34,805 nucleotides of DNA. Source: CAYQTL01 sp964420405 (GTDB lineage Bacteria > Acidobacteriota > Thermoanaerobaculia > Thermoanaerobaculales > Sulfomarinibacteraceae). Both the position numbers and the translations under genes were made by a program. Positions 23,391 to 32,121 of this stretch are shown one piece after another; the first letter of the stretch is position 1, and each line of letters begins with the position of its first letter. The notes beneath the pieces were generated by a model. The model searched no databases, was not told the origin of the DNA, and saw only the letters and a program-made list of their open reading frames with translations. The DNA is taken from positions 1 through 34,805 of the forward strand of contig CAYQTL010000050.1 in assembly GCA_964420405.1 (NCBI GenBank). The letters run 5' to 3'.

Positions 23391-25349
23391 TCAGCCCGCG
23401 GCCGCGCGGCGGATCGCGGTCCACGCTCGGCGCGCGTCGGCGCCGGACCGGCGCGGCGCAGGACGGCCGGCGTACAGCTCCCGCTCGGCGAGCGCCACCA
23501 GGCGTCCGAGCGGCGCCTCGGCGTCGGGCCAGCGACGGGTCGCGGCCCGCCCGATCCAGCGCACCGTCGCGCCCCGCGGCACCACGACCCCCGACCTGGC
23601 CAGCCGACCGGCCAACCGGTCGACCGCGGCGGCCGCGGGCCCGCGCCGGCGGCCGGGGCCACGCCGGGCCCGGCCGCGACGCCGGAGGGCCGCGACGCCG
23701 GCCGCGAGCGCCGCAACCACCACGAGGTGCCACCACCGCACGAGCGTCGTCGCCCGGACCGTCCCGTCGATCGCCGCGGCCAGCAGCCCCACCTGCTCGC
23801 CGATGCCGAAGGTGAGCACGTACTTGTCCCACGCGAGGGTGAACCAGTCCCACGCCCACAGCAGGCGCTGGACCCCCGACCGGCTGCTGATCTGCGGCAC
23901 CCCGGCGGTCGGGGTCGGGTCGAACGACATCCAGCCGCGCTCCGCACCCGCCCACGCCTCCACCCAGGTGTGGGCGTTGGCCTCGCGGACCAGGATCTGG
24001 CGCCCGCCGGGAGCGACCTCACCGCCCGAGTAGCCGCTCACGATCCGTGCCGGGACGTCGAGGTGGCGCAGCAGCACCACCATGGAGGCGGCGAAGTACT
24101 CGCAGTGCCCCCGCCGGCCCTCGAGCAGGAACCACGACACGGGATCGCGCCGGTACCCGCCGCCGCGCGTGAGGGAGTACTCGAACCCGCTCTTGAGGAA
24201 CCGCTCGACGGCGGCGGCCCGATCCGCGGGATCGGCGAGGTCCCCCGCCACCTCGGCTGCCATCGCGGCCACCCGCGGGTCCGGGTCGTCGAAGCGGAGC
24301 TCCCGGTCGACCGGCGCCTCGAAGCGGGAGACCGGCTCGGGCCGCGCCCACACCGCGTACCGCAGAGCCCCATCGGGCCGCCGTGCGAGCACGACGCTGC
24401 CGGCGGGGTCGACGGAGACCTCCACCGGCGCCTCGATCGCGAGCGCCCCCGAGGGGAGGAACAGGTACCGCTGGGGCCGGTACACCTCGATCTCGAGGCG
24501 CCCGGTGCCGGCGAGGTCGGCGCCGGGGACCAGAACCGCCCGCCGTCCTGCCGGCAGCACCTCGTCGAACGTGACCCGCCGCGGCCCCCACGATCCGGGC
24601 GCCACCGGGTCGAGGACCGTCCCCCGCAGCCGCGTCCAGCCGGGAGGCGGATCGCCGGCGACAGGCAGCGTCACGACCGCCGCCGGCTCGCGGGACTCCT
24701 GGATCCTGCCGGCTCCCCCCAGGTCGACCGTCGACGAGAACCCGGTGACCGCGTGGGCGCCGTACCCCGACACCCACGGCGACGCGAGCCGCGGCATGGC
24801 GACGAACACCGGCACGGCCAGCACCATCGCCGCGACCGCTCCGGCCGCCGCGTGGCGCACCGACGGGCCGCCGGGGGCGGGCAGACCCGCCTCGCAGGCG
24901 AGCCCCGCCAGGTGGATCCGCATCCCCGCCCACCATGCCACCACCGCCGAGGCCGCGAAGTAGGGCGCGACGGCGAGATGGGTCGAGGCGGACACGCTGA
25001 CCAGCCACACCAGGCCGATGGCGGGCAGCGCCCGCAGCAGATCCCTGCGGTCGTGGACCGTCACGACCTGGACCGCGCTGAGCAGCAGCAGCAGGTGCCC
25101 GAGGGGGCGCAGCGGTCCGACCGAGTAGCCGCCGGCGACGAGCACGAGCGCCACGATGACGACCGCGACGAGGTTCAGGACCCACCCGGGCGGACGCAGC
25201 CGGCGCTCGGGCCGCGCCGCCCGGGCGGCGGCGACCGCCGCGGTCGCGAGCCAGAACGGCAGCATCACGATCTGGGTGAACGGCAGCGGCAGGGAAGCCC
25301 ACAGCAGCAGCAGCCCCGCCAGCCGGGCATGGTCGGTGGCGGCGCTCAC
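23391..25349 (-). CDS. TgpA-like membrane protein with transglutaminase domain
   Basis: A 652-residue protein with about six N-terminal membrane helices (to about residue 185), an extracytoplasmic beta-rich region, a transglutaminase-like cysteine-protease domain (about 370-485), another helix (about 545) and a C-terminal cytoplasmic tail. The catalytic triad is Cys416 (GHCEYF), His460 (AHTWVEAW) and Asp477 (FDPTP), all present. The start is GTG at 25349, overlapping the DUF58 stop as GTGA. It is the third gene of a moxR-DUF58-transglutaminase cluster, a common grouping of unclear function thought to act on envelope proteins. Confidence 0.9.
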   Translation of the reverse strand: MSAATDHARLAGLLLLWASLPLPFTQIVMLPFWLATAAVAAARAARPERRLRPPGWVLNLVAVVIVALVLVAGGYSVGPLRPLGHLLLLLSAVQVVTVHDRRDLLRALPAIGLVWLVSVSASTHLAVAPYFAASAVVAWWAGMRIHLAGLACEAGLPAPGGPSVRHAAAGAVAAMVLAVPVFVAMPRLASPWVSGYGAHAVTGFSSTVDLGGAGRIQESREPAAVVTLPVAGDPPPGWTRLRGTVLDPVAPGSWGPRRVTFDEVLPAGRRAVLVPGADLAGTGRLEIEVYRPQRYLFLPSGALAIEAPVEVSVDPAGSVVLARRPDGALRYAVWARPEPVSRFEAPVDRELRFDDPDPRVAAMAAEVAGDLADPADRAAAVERFLKSGFEYSLTRGGGYRRDPVSWFLLEGRRGHCEYFAASMVVLLRHLDVPARIVSGYSGGEVAPGGRQILVREANAHTWVEAWAGAERGWMSFDPTPTAGVPQISSRSGVQRLLWAWDWFTLAWDKYVLTFGIGEQVGLLAAAIDGTVRATTLVRWWHLVVVAALAAGVAALRRRGRARRGPGRRRGPAAAAVDRLAGRLARSGVVVPRGATVRWIGRAATRRWPDAEAPLGRLVALAERELYAGRPAPRRSGADARRAWTAIRRAAAG

Positions 25350-26317
25350 GCAGTCTCCGCCAGCCGCCCCGGGACCGACGCCGCGAGGTCGGCGGCGACC
25401 GGCTCGACCTCGGCCAGGGTCCGCAGGATCCGCAGGCCGTGCCGGTGGCCCCGACCGGGCGGGACGAGCCGGGGACCGGCGACCAACCCGACGGAACGCC
25501 CCTCGTCAAGCCGCCGCACCGCCTCCGTCGCCACCTCGCTGACGAGCCGCTCGAACCGGTCGCGCACGCGCGGATCCAGGGGACGGCGGACACGGGGGTC
25601 GAGCACGAGCTGAAGCGGCTCGTCGTCGGGGCGCTCACGGTCGACCACGATCAGCTGCTGCTGGCGCGCGGTCTGCTTCCAGTGCAGCTGGCGCACCTCG
25701 TCGCCCTCGCGGAAGGCGCGCAGCTGGGTCACCTCGCCTTCGCGGCCGCGCCCGCGGTATGCCGCCGACACCCGGCGCCCGACGCCGCGCCGGGCGAGGG
25801 CCGAGGCGTCCGCAAGCAGCCGGGGCAGCACCAGGAGCTCGCCCTCGTCCACCACCCGCTTGGACTTGACGAAGAAGCCCAGGGGCAGCAGCACCTCGAG
25901 CCGCCAGGGACCGATCGGCTGACGGCCGCGCTCCTGGTACCGCGCGGTGACGACCCGCTCGCGACTCCCACCGGCGGCGAGGTACGGCTCCATCAGCAGG
26001 AGGCGACCGGCGCGGTCGCGCAGCACGATCCCATAGGCGGGAAACCGGCGGGACCGGTTGTGCAGCCGGACCGCGAGGCGCGCGCTGCGGCCGGCGTGAA
26101 CCTCGCCGACGGGCGCGGCCCCGACCGTCACCGCGCCCAGCACCTGGCGCGACCATGCGCCCGCCACCGCGTAGCTGCCGAGGGCCAGCCCGAGCACCGC
26201 CATGAGGGCGTTGTTGGCGGTGTTCAGCGCCGCCAGCGCCAGCACCACCAGCGCGGCCAGGAACACCATCCCGAACCGGGTGGGCCGCAGCCCGAAACCC
26301 GCGAAGTCACCCCGCAT
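25346..26317 (-). CDS. DUF58 domain protein
   Basis: A 323-residue protein with two N-terminal membrane helices (about 15-60) and the DUF58 domain, whose core reads QLRAFREGDEVRQLHWKQTARQQQLIV, with a beta-sandwich-like region before it. DUF58 proteins resemble von Willebrand A domains and pair with MoxR ATPases. The ATG at 26317 has GGGAGG 7 bases upstream; the frame extends 14 codons further without such support. It is translationally coupled to the transglutaminase gene (GTGA) and follows moxR after 135 bases. Confidence 0.9.
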   Translation of the reverse strand: MRGDFAGFGLRPTRFGMVFLAALVVLALAALNTANNALMAVLGLALGSYAVAGAWSRQVLGAVTVGAAPVGEVHAGRSARLAVRLHNRSRRFPAYGIVLRDRAGRLLLMEPYLAAGGSRERVVTARYQERGRQPIGPWRLEVLLPLGFFVKSKRVVDEGELLVLPRLLADASALARRGVGRRVSAAYRGRGREGEVTQLRAFREGDEVRQLHWKQTARQQQLIVVDRERPDDEPLQLVLDPRVRRPLDPRVRDRFERLVSEVATEAVRRLDEGRSVGLVAGPRLVPPGRGHRHGLRILRTLAEVEPVAADLAASVPGRLAETA

Positions 26318-26452
26318 CGACGCCTCCCGTCTGCACAACGCCGCCGGCGTACCGGGCACTCCCCGGGAGCCTGGGCCGGGACGGCAGCCGCCGCATCGGG
26401 CCGGAACGGTGCCGGCGGGCGGCTGTGGCCGGCGTGGCCGCGGCGGCGCTGC

Positions 26453-27412
<960 letters not shown>

Positions 27413-27684
27413 GGGGCGGCCTCCCGCCTGCGGCGGGCGACGGCGGTCGGCACGGCTCCGGTCGACATCACATCCATCGAACCTCCCGGACGCCGACCGT
27501 GTTCCAGCGACTGCGGCCGGCGTCCGCCGAGTATACGGGCGGCCACCGCCGGTCCGATGCCGTCCGCGGGCGACGCTCGCTCCTTCACACCGTCTCGCGA
27601 CTCCAAGGTCCTTGCCCCGGCCGGGAGCCGCTGTCGTCGAAGGCGGGATCGGCGGCGCCAGGAACGGCCGTCGTCCACCCCCGC

Positions 27685-27690
27685 TACCAT
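27685..27690 (+). promoter_or_regulatory. -10 box of the xerC/D gene, leaderless layout
   Basis: TACCAT (27685-27690) lies 7 bases before the ATG at 27698. It overlaps an in-frame ATG at 27689 and so favours the later start. No ribosome binding site or clear -35 is visible. The rest of the 285-base divergent gap to moxR (27413-27697) shows only the moxR ribosome binding site. Confidence 0.4.
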
Positions 27691-27697
27691 GCCCCCG

Positions 27698-28522
27698 ATG
27701 GACATCGGCGACGCGATCCACGAGTTTCTCGCCCACCTGGTGGTGGAGCGGCGGCTGAGCCCCCGGTCGGTGGAGGCGTACGGCCGCGATCTGCGCCAGT
27801 TCGCGTCGTGGCTGGAGGAGGAGGGGCTGGGTCTCGCCGAGGTGGAGCGCGCGACCGTGCGCACCTACCTGGGCCGGCGCCGTGACGACGGGCTCTCGGC
27901 GCGCTCGGCGGGGCGCGCATTGTCGGCCCTGCGGGGTTTCTTCAGGTTCCTGGTCGCCGACGGGCGCGGCGCGACCGACCCGACGGCCGACCTGCAGTCG
28001 CCGGCACTCTGGCGCACCGTTCCCCACGTGCTGGGGTCCGACGAGATCGGCGCGCTCCTGGCCGCTCCCGACACCGCGACGGCGCTCGGGCTGCGCGACC
28101 GGGCGATGCTCGAGACGCTGTATGCCACCGGCATGCGGGTGTCCGAGCTCGTAGGCGTCACCGTCGACAGGGTCCGGCTCGATCCGGGGTACGTGCGCGT
28201 CCTCGGCAAGGGCGACAGGGAGCGCCTGATTCCGCTCGGCGAGGCGGCCGTCGGCTGGATCGCGCGGTACCTCGACGGGTCGAGGCCGGAGCTCGACCGG
28301 CGGCGCCGGAGCGAGCTGTTCCTGAACGCCCGCGGCGGCCGCCTCACCCGGCAGGGGTTCTGGAAGATCCTCCGCGCCCACGGCGTCGCCGCCGGGATCC
28401 GGACCCACCTCAGCCCGCACGTCGTGCGCCACTCGTTCGCGACCCACCTGGTGGAGAACGGCGCCGACCTGCGGTCGGTCCAGATGATGCTCGGTCACGC
28501 CTCCCTCACCACCACCGAGATC
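27698..28522 (+). CDS. Tyrosine recombinase XerC/XerD, cut by an assembly gap
   Basis: A site-specific recombinase that resolves chromosome dimers at dif. 275 residues are readable before the N-gap. The SAM-like N-terminal domain (FLAHLVVERRLSPRSVEAYGRDLRQF) is followed by the catalytic domain with Arg147 (GMRVSEL), Lys171 (GKGDRER), His241 and Arg244 (HVVRHSFATH) and His267 (LGHASLTTTEI). The frame stops at the gap just before the expected YTHV with the nucleophilic tyrosine. The C-terminal end reappears in another frame at 28638-28685, so the gene is probably intact in the organism at about 295 residues. XerC and XerD cannot be told apart here. Confidence 0.88.
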
Positions 28523-28532
28523 NNNNNNNNNN
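28523..28532. other. Assembly gap (10 N)
   Basis: Ten Ns inside the xerC/D gene; a run of exactly ten suggests a placeholder of unknown real length. The sequences on the two sides do not continue one gene. Confidence 0.98.
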
Positions 28533-28637
28533 GAACGTGTCGACGCAGAGGAAGAACGGCCGCGCCCCGGCGCGGTGTGATTCGAGCCAGCGGTGCGCTG
28601 CGCGCATGGTCCGGGCAACGGCGTGATCCTCTTCGCC
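28533..28637 (-). pseudogene. Fragment of a sulfatase-like gene between the two xer pieces
   Basis: Read on the minus strand, this stretch gives an open frame with RTMRAAHRWLESHR followed by RPFFLCVDTF at the gap. This resembles the arylsulfatase-family segment in which FFLxVDTF precedes DPHEPW; the rest would lie in or beyond the gap. It is about 35 residues with no start or stop. Because it separates two pieces of the same recombinase gene, it is most likely a misjoined contig end, not a real gene remnant. The right border is approximate. Confidence 0.45.
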
Positions 28638-28685
28638 CGCGAACGCCTGCGGAGGCTGTACGACAGCGCCCATCCGCGGGCGTAG
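28638..28685 (+). other. C-terminal end of the xerC/D gene
   Basis: The codons read RERLRRLYDSAHPRA followed by TAG. This matches the ending of Xer recombinases (ERLRxxYDxAHPRA) and should join the piece ending at 28522 through a missing YTHV-type segment. It is in a different frame from the first piece, as expected when the gap length is arbitrary. Confidence 0.65.
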
Positions 28686-28720
28686 GTCGATCGCGGCCTG
28701 ACCGTCGGCTCGAGTGTCCG

Positions 28721-28756
28721 ATCCCGATCCCGTCCCCGTTCCCGATCCCGATCCCG
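28721..28756. repeat. Hexamer array of ATCCCG units
   Basis: Six consecutive six-base units, four ATCCCG and two variants (TCCCCG, TTCCCG), lie between xerC/D and the lytic transglycosylase gene. The opposite-strand motif CATCGGGAACGGGATCGG (28865-28882) lies about 110 bases downstream, so the two can pair. No gene is seen in 28686-28929. Confidence 0.7.
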
Positions 28757-28864
28757 ACGGATGTGTGCCGCCCGCAAGCCGGATCGCACCGGAATCTCCG
28801 GCTGCGACGTGCCGGATCGGCCGGGCACGGGAGCAGGAAGGGGCACAGGCCGGTCCGTCGTGGC

Positions 28865-28888
28865 CATCGGGAACGGGATCGGGATCGG
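28865..28888. repeat. Inverted copy of the hexamer motif
   Basis: CATCGGGAACGGGATCGG plus one further GATCGG unit. The first 18 bases are identical to 21191-21208, and it is the inverted partner of the array at 28721-28756. Confidence 0.6.
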
Positions 28889-28917
28889 CGCGGAACCGGG
28901 GCGGGCGGCGGTGGACG

Positions 28918-28923
28918 TATCAT
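28918..28923 (+). promoter_or_regulatory. -10 box of the lytic transglycosylase gene, leaderless layout
   Basis: TATCAT (28918-28923) lies 6 bases before the GTG at 28930. There is no Shine-Dalgarno sequence and no clear -35. Confidence 0.4.
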
Positions 28924-28929
28924 CACCCC

Positions 28930-29604
28930 GTGAACGTCCCGTGCACGGCCCTCGTCCTGGCGGTGGCGCTGGCGCTCGCCGCGCCGGCGGAGGCGCTGCT
29001 GGCCGTGTTCACCGACGGCCGGGTACTGAAGGTGGAGGACGCCCGGCTCGAGGGTGACCGGATCGTCCTCGACCTGGCCGACGGCGGCCTGCTCGAGGTC
29101 CCGGCGGTACGTATCGAGCGGGTCGTCGCCGACGAGATCGGGCCGCTCCCGGCGCCGCCGCCGGCGGTGCGCTGCGCCGCCGGCTGGTCGGACGAGCCGC
29201 TGCCGAAGGGGCTGCCGTACCGGTCGGAAATCGAGGCCGCCGCCCGCGGCGCCGACCTGCACCCGTGGCTGCTGGCGGCGCTGGTAGACGCCGAGTCGGC
29301 GTTCGACCCCCGCGCCGTGTCCCGCGCCGGAGCCATGGGGCTGACCCAGCTGATGCCGTCGGCGGCCGCCGACCACCGGGTCGGCGACCCGTTCGACCCG
29401 GCCGACAACCTCCGCGGCGGCGCCGCCCACCTGCGGCGTATGCTCGACCGGTTCGGCGAGCTGCGGCTGGCGCTGGCGGCCTACAACGCCGGCCCCACGA
29501 CCGTCGCCCGCTACGGCGGCGTTCCGCCGTTCCGCGAGACCCACGGCTACCTCGAGCGGGTGCTGCGGGTGTTCTGCCCCACCCGGACCGCCGGCGACCG
29601 GTAG
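28930..29604 (+). CDS. Lytic transglycosylase (SLT domain)
   Basis: A 224-residue exported enzyme that cleaves the glycan strands of peptidoglycan. A signal peptide (VNVPCTALVLAVALALAAPAEA, cleavage near residue 22) precedes a small beta-rich region with DGRVLKVEDARLEGDRIVLDL (about 28-70) and the SLT domain (about 95-215). The catalytic glutamate is Glu122 in LVDAESAFDP, followed by AGAMGLTQLMP, and AAYNAGPTTVARYGG near the end; all are family signatures. The start is GTG at 28930; upstream codons run through repeat DNA and encode nothing recognisable. Confidence 0.92.
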   Translation: MNVPCTALVLAVALALAAPAEALLAVFTDGRVLKVEDARLEGDRIVLDLADGGLLEVPAVRIERVVADEIGPLPAPPPAVRCAAGWSDEPLPKGLPYRSEIEAAARGADLHPWLLAALVDAESAFDPRAVSRAGAMGLTQLMPSAAADHRVGDPFDPADNLRGGAAHLRRMLDRFGELRLALAAYNAGPTTVARYGGVPPFRETHGYLERVLRVFCPTRTAGDR

Positions 29605-29618
29605 CACGCTGCCCGGTT

Positions 29619-29678
29619 CCCGATCCCGAACCCGATCCCGTACCCGATCCCGATCCCGATCCCGATCCCGATCCCGAC
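29619..29678. repeat. Tandem array of ten CCCGAT hexamers
   Basis: Ten six-base units in register. The last six (29643-29678) are five perfect CCCGAT copies followed by CCCGAC; the first four include variants CCCGAA and CCCGTA. It starts 15 bases after the lytic transglycosylase stop. It belongs to the same family as 28721-28756 in the same orientation. Confidence 0.8.
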
Positions 29679-29755
29679 GAGATGATCCCGCGAAGCCTCC
29701 CGACCGACCGACTCGCCACGCGGCCCGGCACCCCGCCGCGGGAGGTCCGCACTGC

Positions 29756-29761
29756 TACACT
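29756..29761 (+). promoter_or_regulatory. -10 box of the lipoprotein gene
   Basis: TACACT (29756-29761) sits in GCTACACTCCCCCAC (29754-29768), the same 15 bases found at the tmk promoter (291-305). Here a normal ribosome binding site GGGAGGAGG follows, giving a leader of about 20 bases. Confidence 0.4.
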
Positions 29762-29788
29762 CCCCCACCTCGGGAGGAGGAACGGGCG

Positions 29789-30244
29789 ATGGCCACATTG
29801 ATCGTGCGGCGGACCCTGCTGCTGGCGCTGACGCTGGTCGCGGTCGCCTCCTGCGGCGAGCGCGAGACGCCCGAGCAGAAGCTCGCGAGACTGCGCTACA
29901 ACCACGAGATCGTTCCGACCGGCTACACCACCGTGTACGGCGAGGACGGATCGCCGAGCCTGCTGGTCGACCTCCGGGTCGCCAACCAGGGCAGCCAGAA
30001 GCTGGATGCGCTCACGGTGCTGGTGGAGGTCCGCGGCCCGGCCGGCGGGATCGAGGTCGCCGAGCGGGTCACCCTCGACCTGTCGGACCTGACCCCGGGC
30101 ACGGGAACCCAGATCGCGGCCCGGCTGCCCGGGATCGCCGTCGGAGCCGAGGACGAGGTGTCGGTGCTGATCGAGTCCGGTCTCGACGCCGAGCAGCTGC
30201 GCGCGTTGCCGGAGTTCGAGGCGGTGGCGGCCGGCGTCAGTTGA
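29789..30244 (+). CDS. Small lipoprotein of unknown function
   Basis: A 151-residue protein with a lipoprotein signal: basic start, hydrophobic core LLLALTLVAVA, then the lipobox VASC, so the mature protein begins at Cys23. The mature part looks like a single beta-sandwich (SPSLLVDLRVANQGSQKLDALTVLVEVRGPAGG), similar in style to FxLYD/DUF-type envelope domains, but no family is assigned. GGGAGGAGG lies 7 bases before the ATG. Its last 8 bases overlap the end of the converging small gene. Confidence 0.7.
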   Translation: MATLIVRRTLLLALTLVAVASCGERETPEQKLARLRYNHEIVPTGYTTVYGEDGSPSLLVDLRVANQGSQKLDALTVLVEVRGPAGGIEVAERVTLDLSDLTPGTGTQIAARLPGIAVGAEDEVSVLIESGLDAEQLRALPEFEAVAAGVS

Positions 30245-30506
30245 CGGCCGAGGACGGCAGCTCGGCGACGCCGAACCGCTCCATCAGGATGCTCCGCAGC
30301 TGGGGAAGCACGGTGGCGTCGAACAGCTCCAGCGACGCGGGCGCGAGACGGGCCACGGCGGTGCGGGTCGCCTCGATGAGCCGCAGACCTTCGCACAGGC
30401 GCAGGTCCGGGTCCGACCGCAGCGTCTGCGACGCGACGTCGAGCATCAGCCCGCAGCGGGCGTCGAACGGGAGGCTCACGGGCTCTTCACGGTGATCCAC
30501 GATCAT
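30237..30506 (-). CDS. Small conserved-looking protein, function unknown
   Basis: An 89-residue, mostly helical protein (LRLCEGLRLIEATRTAVARLAPASLELFDATVLPQLRSILMERFG) with no signal or membrane segment and no recognised family. The ATG at 30506 is preceded directly by CGAGG, which is too close to be ideal; a GTG at 30477 (V of VSLPFDAR) is an alternative start. Its end overlaps the lipoprotein gene by 8 bases, and it diverges from the inositol monophosphatase gene. The call rests on non-shadow composition and on filling an otherwise empty gap. Confidence 0.5.
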   Translation of the reverse strand: MIVDHREEPVSLPFDARCGLMLDVASQTLRSDPDLRLCEGLRLIEATRTAVARLAPASLELFDATVLPQLRSILMERFGVAELPSSAVN

Positions 30507-30542
30507 CCTCGGCTTCGGCCGGAGCAACCTCGGGAGGGCGCG

Positions 30543-31370
30543 ATGGTATTTCGGGACGACGAGCTGATGACGGCGGCGGCCGACGTCGCTCGCGCCGGAG
30601 CCGCCGAGCTGCGGCGATACTGGCGCGACCTGGACGAGGAGAAGGTCGAGGAGAAGGCGCGCAACGACCTCGTGTCCGAGGCCGACCGGGCGTCCGAGGC
30701 CGCGATCCTCGACGCCATCGGGCGGCGCTTCCCGGACCACCGCGTGCTGTCCGAGGAAGCCGGCTGGAGCGGCCCCGACCGCGGCGCGGGCCCGACCTGG
30801 ATCGTCGACCCGCTCGACGGCACCACCAACTTCGTCCACGGCCTGCCCCAGTTCGCGGTGTCGGTGGCCGTCGCCGACGGTGACGAGCTGCTCGCCGGAG
30901 CGGTCCTCGACCCCCTCCGGGACGACCTGTTCCGCGCCTGCCGCGGAGGCGGGGCCTGGTGGAACGACCGACCCTGCAGGGTGTCGGACCGGGCGGGCCT
31001 GCGCGGGGCGCTGCTGGCGACCGGGTTTCCGTTCCGGGCGCACCGGTTGCTCGACCCGTACCTGGCGATCTTCCGGGACGTCTTCCTGGCGTGCAAGGCG
31101 ATCCGGCGGCCCGGCGCCGCGGCCCTCGACCTGGCGTGGGTCGCGGCCGGGATCTTCGACGGGTTCTTCGAGTTCAGGCTGTCGGCCTGGGACGTCGCCG
31201 CGGGCGCCCTGCTGGTGCGCGAGGCCGGCGGCGTCGTCACCGACATGGACGGCGGCGACCGGCTACTCGCCACCGGCAACGTGCTGTGCGGCCCCCCGGG
31301 CGTCCACCGGGAGCTGCTCGAGACGGTGCAGCGGCACCGCGACGCCTGGAGCGTGGCCCTCCAGGAGTAG
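30543..31370 (+). CDS. Inositol monophosphatase family protein
   Basis: A 275-residue Mg2+-dependent, Li+-sensitive-type phosphatase. The metal-binding motifs are LSEEAG (about residues 67-72), DPLDGTTNF (about 92-100) and AWDVAAGALLVREAGG (about 217-232), all complete. Substrates in this family include inositol-1-phosphate, fructose-1,6-bisphosphate, histidinol phosphate and 3'-phosphoadenosine phosphates, and cannot be told apart here. The ATG at 30543 has GGGAGGG 4 bases upstream; the frame extends to 30492 without support. The gene stands alone. Confidence 0.92.
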   Translation: MVFRDDELMTAAADVARAGAAELRRYWRDLDEEKVEEKARNDLVSEADRASEAAILDAIGRRFPDHRVLSEEAGWSGPDRGAGPTWIVDPLDGTTNFVHGLPQFAVSVAVADGDELLAGAVLDPLRDDLFRACRGGGAWWNDRPCRVSDRAGLRGALLATGFPFRAHRLLDPYLAIFRDVFLACKAIRRPGAAALDLAWVAAGIFDGFFEFRLSAWDVAAGALLVREAGGVVTDMDGGDRLLATGNVLCGPPGVHRELLETVQRHRDAWSVALQE

Positions 31371-31455
31371 CCCGGCCGGGGTCCCGAGGCTCGCCCCGGC
31401 CGGAGGCAGGGCGCCTCCGGATCTGTCAAAAGAACGTCAAACTGCGCCGCCGTTG

Positions 31456-31461
31456 TATACT
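31456..31461 (+). promoter_or_regulatory. -10 box of the small TPR gene, leaderless layout
   Basis: TATACT, one base from the TATAAT consensus, ends 6 bases before the ATG at 31468. No Shine-Dalgarno fits and no good -35 is seen. Confidence 0.5.
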
Positions 31462-31467
31462 TCGGGC

Positions 31468-31956
31468 ATGGATTCTGCCTCCTCCGGGAACCCGTTGCAC
31501 GAGACGACGTCCGAAGCCGTGCGCCTGACCCGCGAGGAGCAGTTCGAGAAGGCGATCGAGCTGTTCGAGGACACCCTGCCAAGGCTCACCGGTGGCGACC
31601 TGGCGGACAAGCGGGTCGCCGCCGGGGCGTTCTCCTACTACGGTGTGTGCGTGGCCATGGTGCGCCGCAGGTACGCCGAGGCGGTCGAGTACTGCAACGT
31701 GTCGCTGCGGTCCAACTCTCTCGAGCCGGAGCACAAGGCCAACCTGGCGCTGGTCTACCTGGAGCGCAACGACCGCGCGAAGGCGGTGGAGATCCTCAGC
31801 TCGGCGCTCCGTCTCGACCCGTCGAACCGGTCGCTCAACCGGCTGCTCGACGAGATCGGCCGCCGCGGCAAGCCGCCGATCCCGTTCCTGCCGCGGAGCA
31901 ACCCCCTCAACGTCTGGCTCGGGAAACGCCTGCGGAGGTCGAACGGCCAGGGGTGA
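31468..31956 (+). CDS. Small TPR protein
   Basis: A 162-residue soluble protein with about three tetratricopeptide-like repeats (EAVRLTREEQFEKAIELFEDTL, AVEYCNVSLRSNSLEPEHKANLALVYLERNDRAKAVEILSSALRLDPSN) and a short C-terminal tail RSNPLNVWLGKRLRR. There is no signal peptide. The start at ATG 31468 is set by the TATACT box just before it; the open frame runs further upstream into the monophosphatase gene in another frame. TPR proteins bind partners; none is indicated here. Confidence 0.75.
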   Translation: MDSASSGNPLHETTSEAVRLTREEQFEKAIELFEDTLPRLTGGDLADKRVAAGAFSYYGVCVAMVRRRYAEAVEYCNVSLRSNSLEPEHKANLALVYLERNDRAKAVEILSSALRLDPSNRSLNRLLDEIGRRGKPPIPFLPRSNPLNVWLGKRLRRSNGQG

Positions 31957-31957
31957 C

Positions 31958-31973
31958 GCCGCCCGGCTTTTTT
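31958..31973 (+). terminator. T-run after the small TPR gene, possible terminator
   Basis: A short GC self-complementary stretch (GCCGCCCGGC) is followed directly by six Ts (31968-31973). The stem is only three to four base pairs, so it is a weak candidate. A second small stem GAGAC/GTCTC (31974-31986) follows. Confidence 0.3.
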
Positions 31974-31999
31974 GAGACAAGGTCTCTCTCAACCGGCGC

Positions 32000-32028
32000 T
32001 TGCCAGTCGGTGGCCGCCCCGTTATCCT
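32000..32028 (+). promoter_or_regulatory. Sigma70-type promoter of the pyruvate:ferredoxin oxidoreductase gene
   Basis: TTGCCA (32000-32005) and TATCCT (32023-32028) are spaced by exactly 17 bases. Transcription would start near 32035, giving a leader of about 87 bases. Confidence 0.55.
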
Positions 32029-32034
32029 CGCCGC

Positions 32035-32050
32035 TGTGAAATTGTTCACG
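32035..32050. promoter_or_regulatory. CRP/FNR-type palindrome at the transcription start
   Basis: TGTGAAATTGTTCACG matches the CRP consensus TGTGA-N6-TCACA in nine of ten fixed positions. It begins 7 bases after the -10 box and covers the predicted start, a place where binding would usually repress. A second promoter further downstream could instead be activated from it. Confidence 0.5.
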
Positions 32051-32121
32051 TGCGTCCGCGCGTGAGCACAGACGAAGCCACCCACCGGGGCCCGGCGGTC
32101 CCGGAGCGTCCTGGAGGAGAC

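Noticed and set aside
22575..25613. 1012-codon plus-strand open frame over nfeD and the transglutaminase gene
   Set aside because: Shadow of minus-strand genes with intact catalytic residues; the product is rich in Arg, Ser and Thr repeats.
26318..26452. Small gene between moxR and the DUF58 gene
   Set aside because: Open frames here are short and Pro/Arg-rich without a start signal; nothing recognisable was found.
29619..29678. CRISPR array
   Set aside because: The repeats are six-base tandem units with no spacers and no cas genes nearby.
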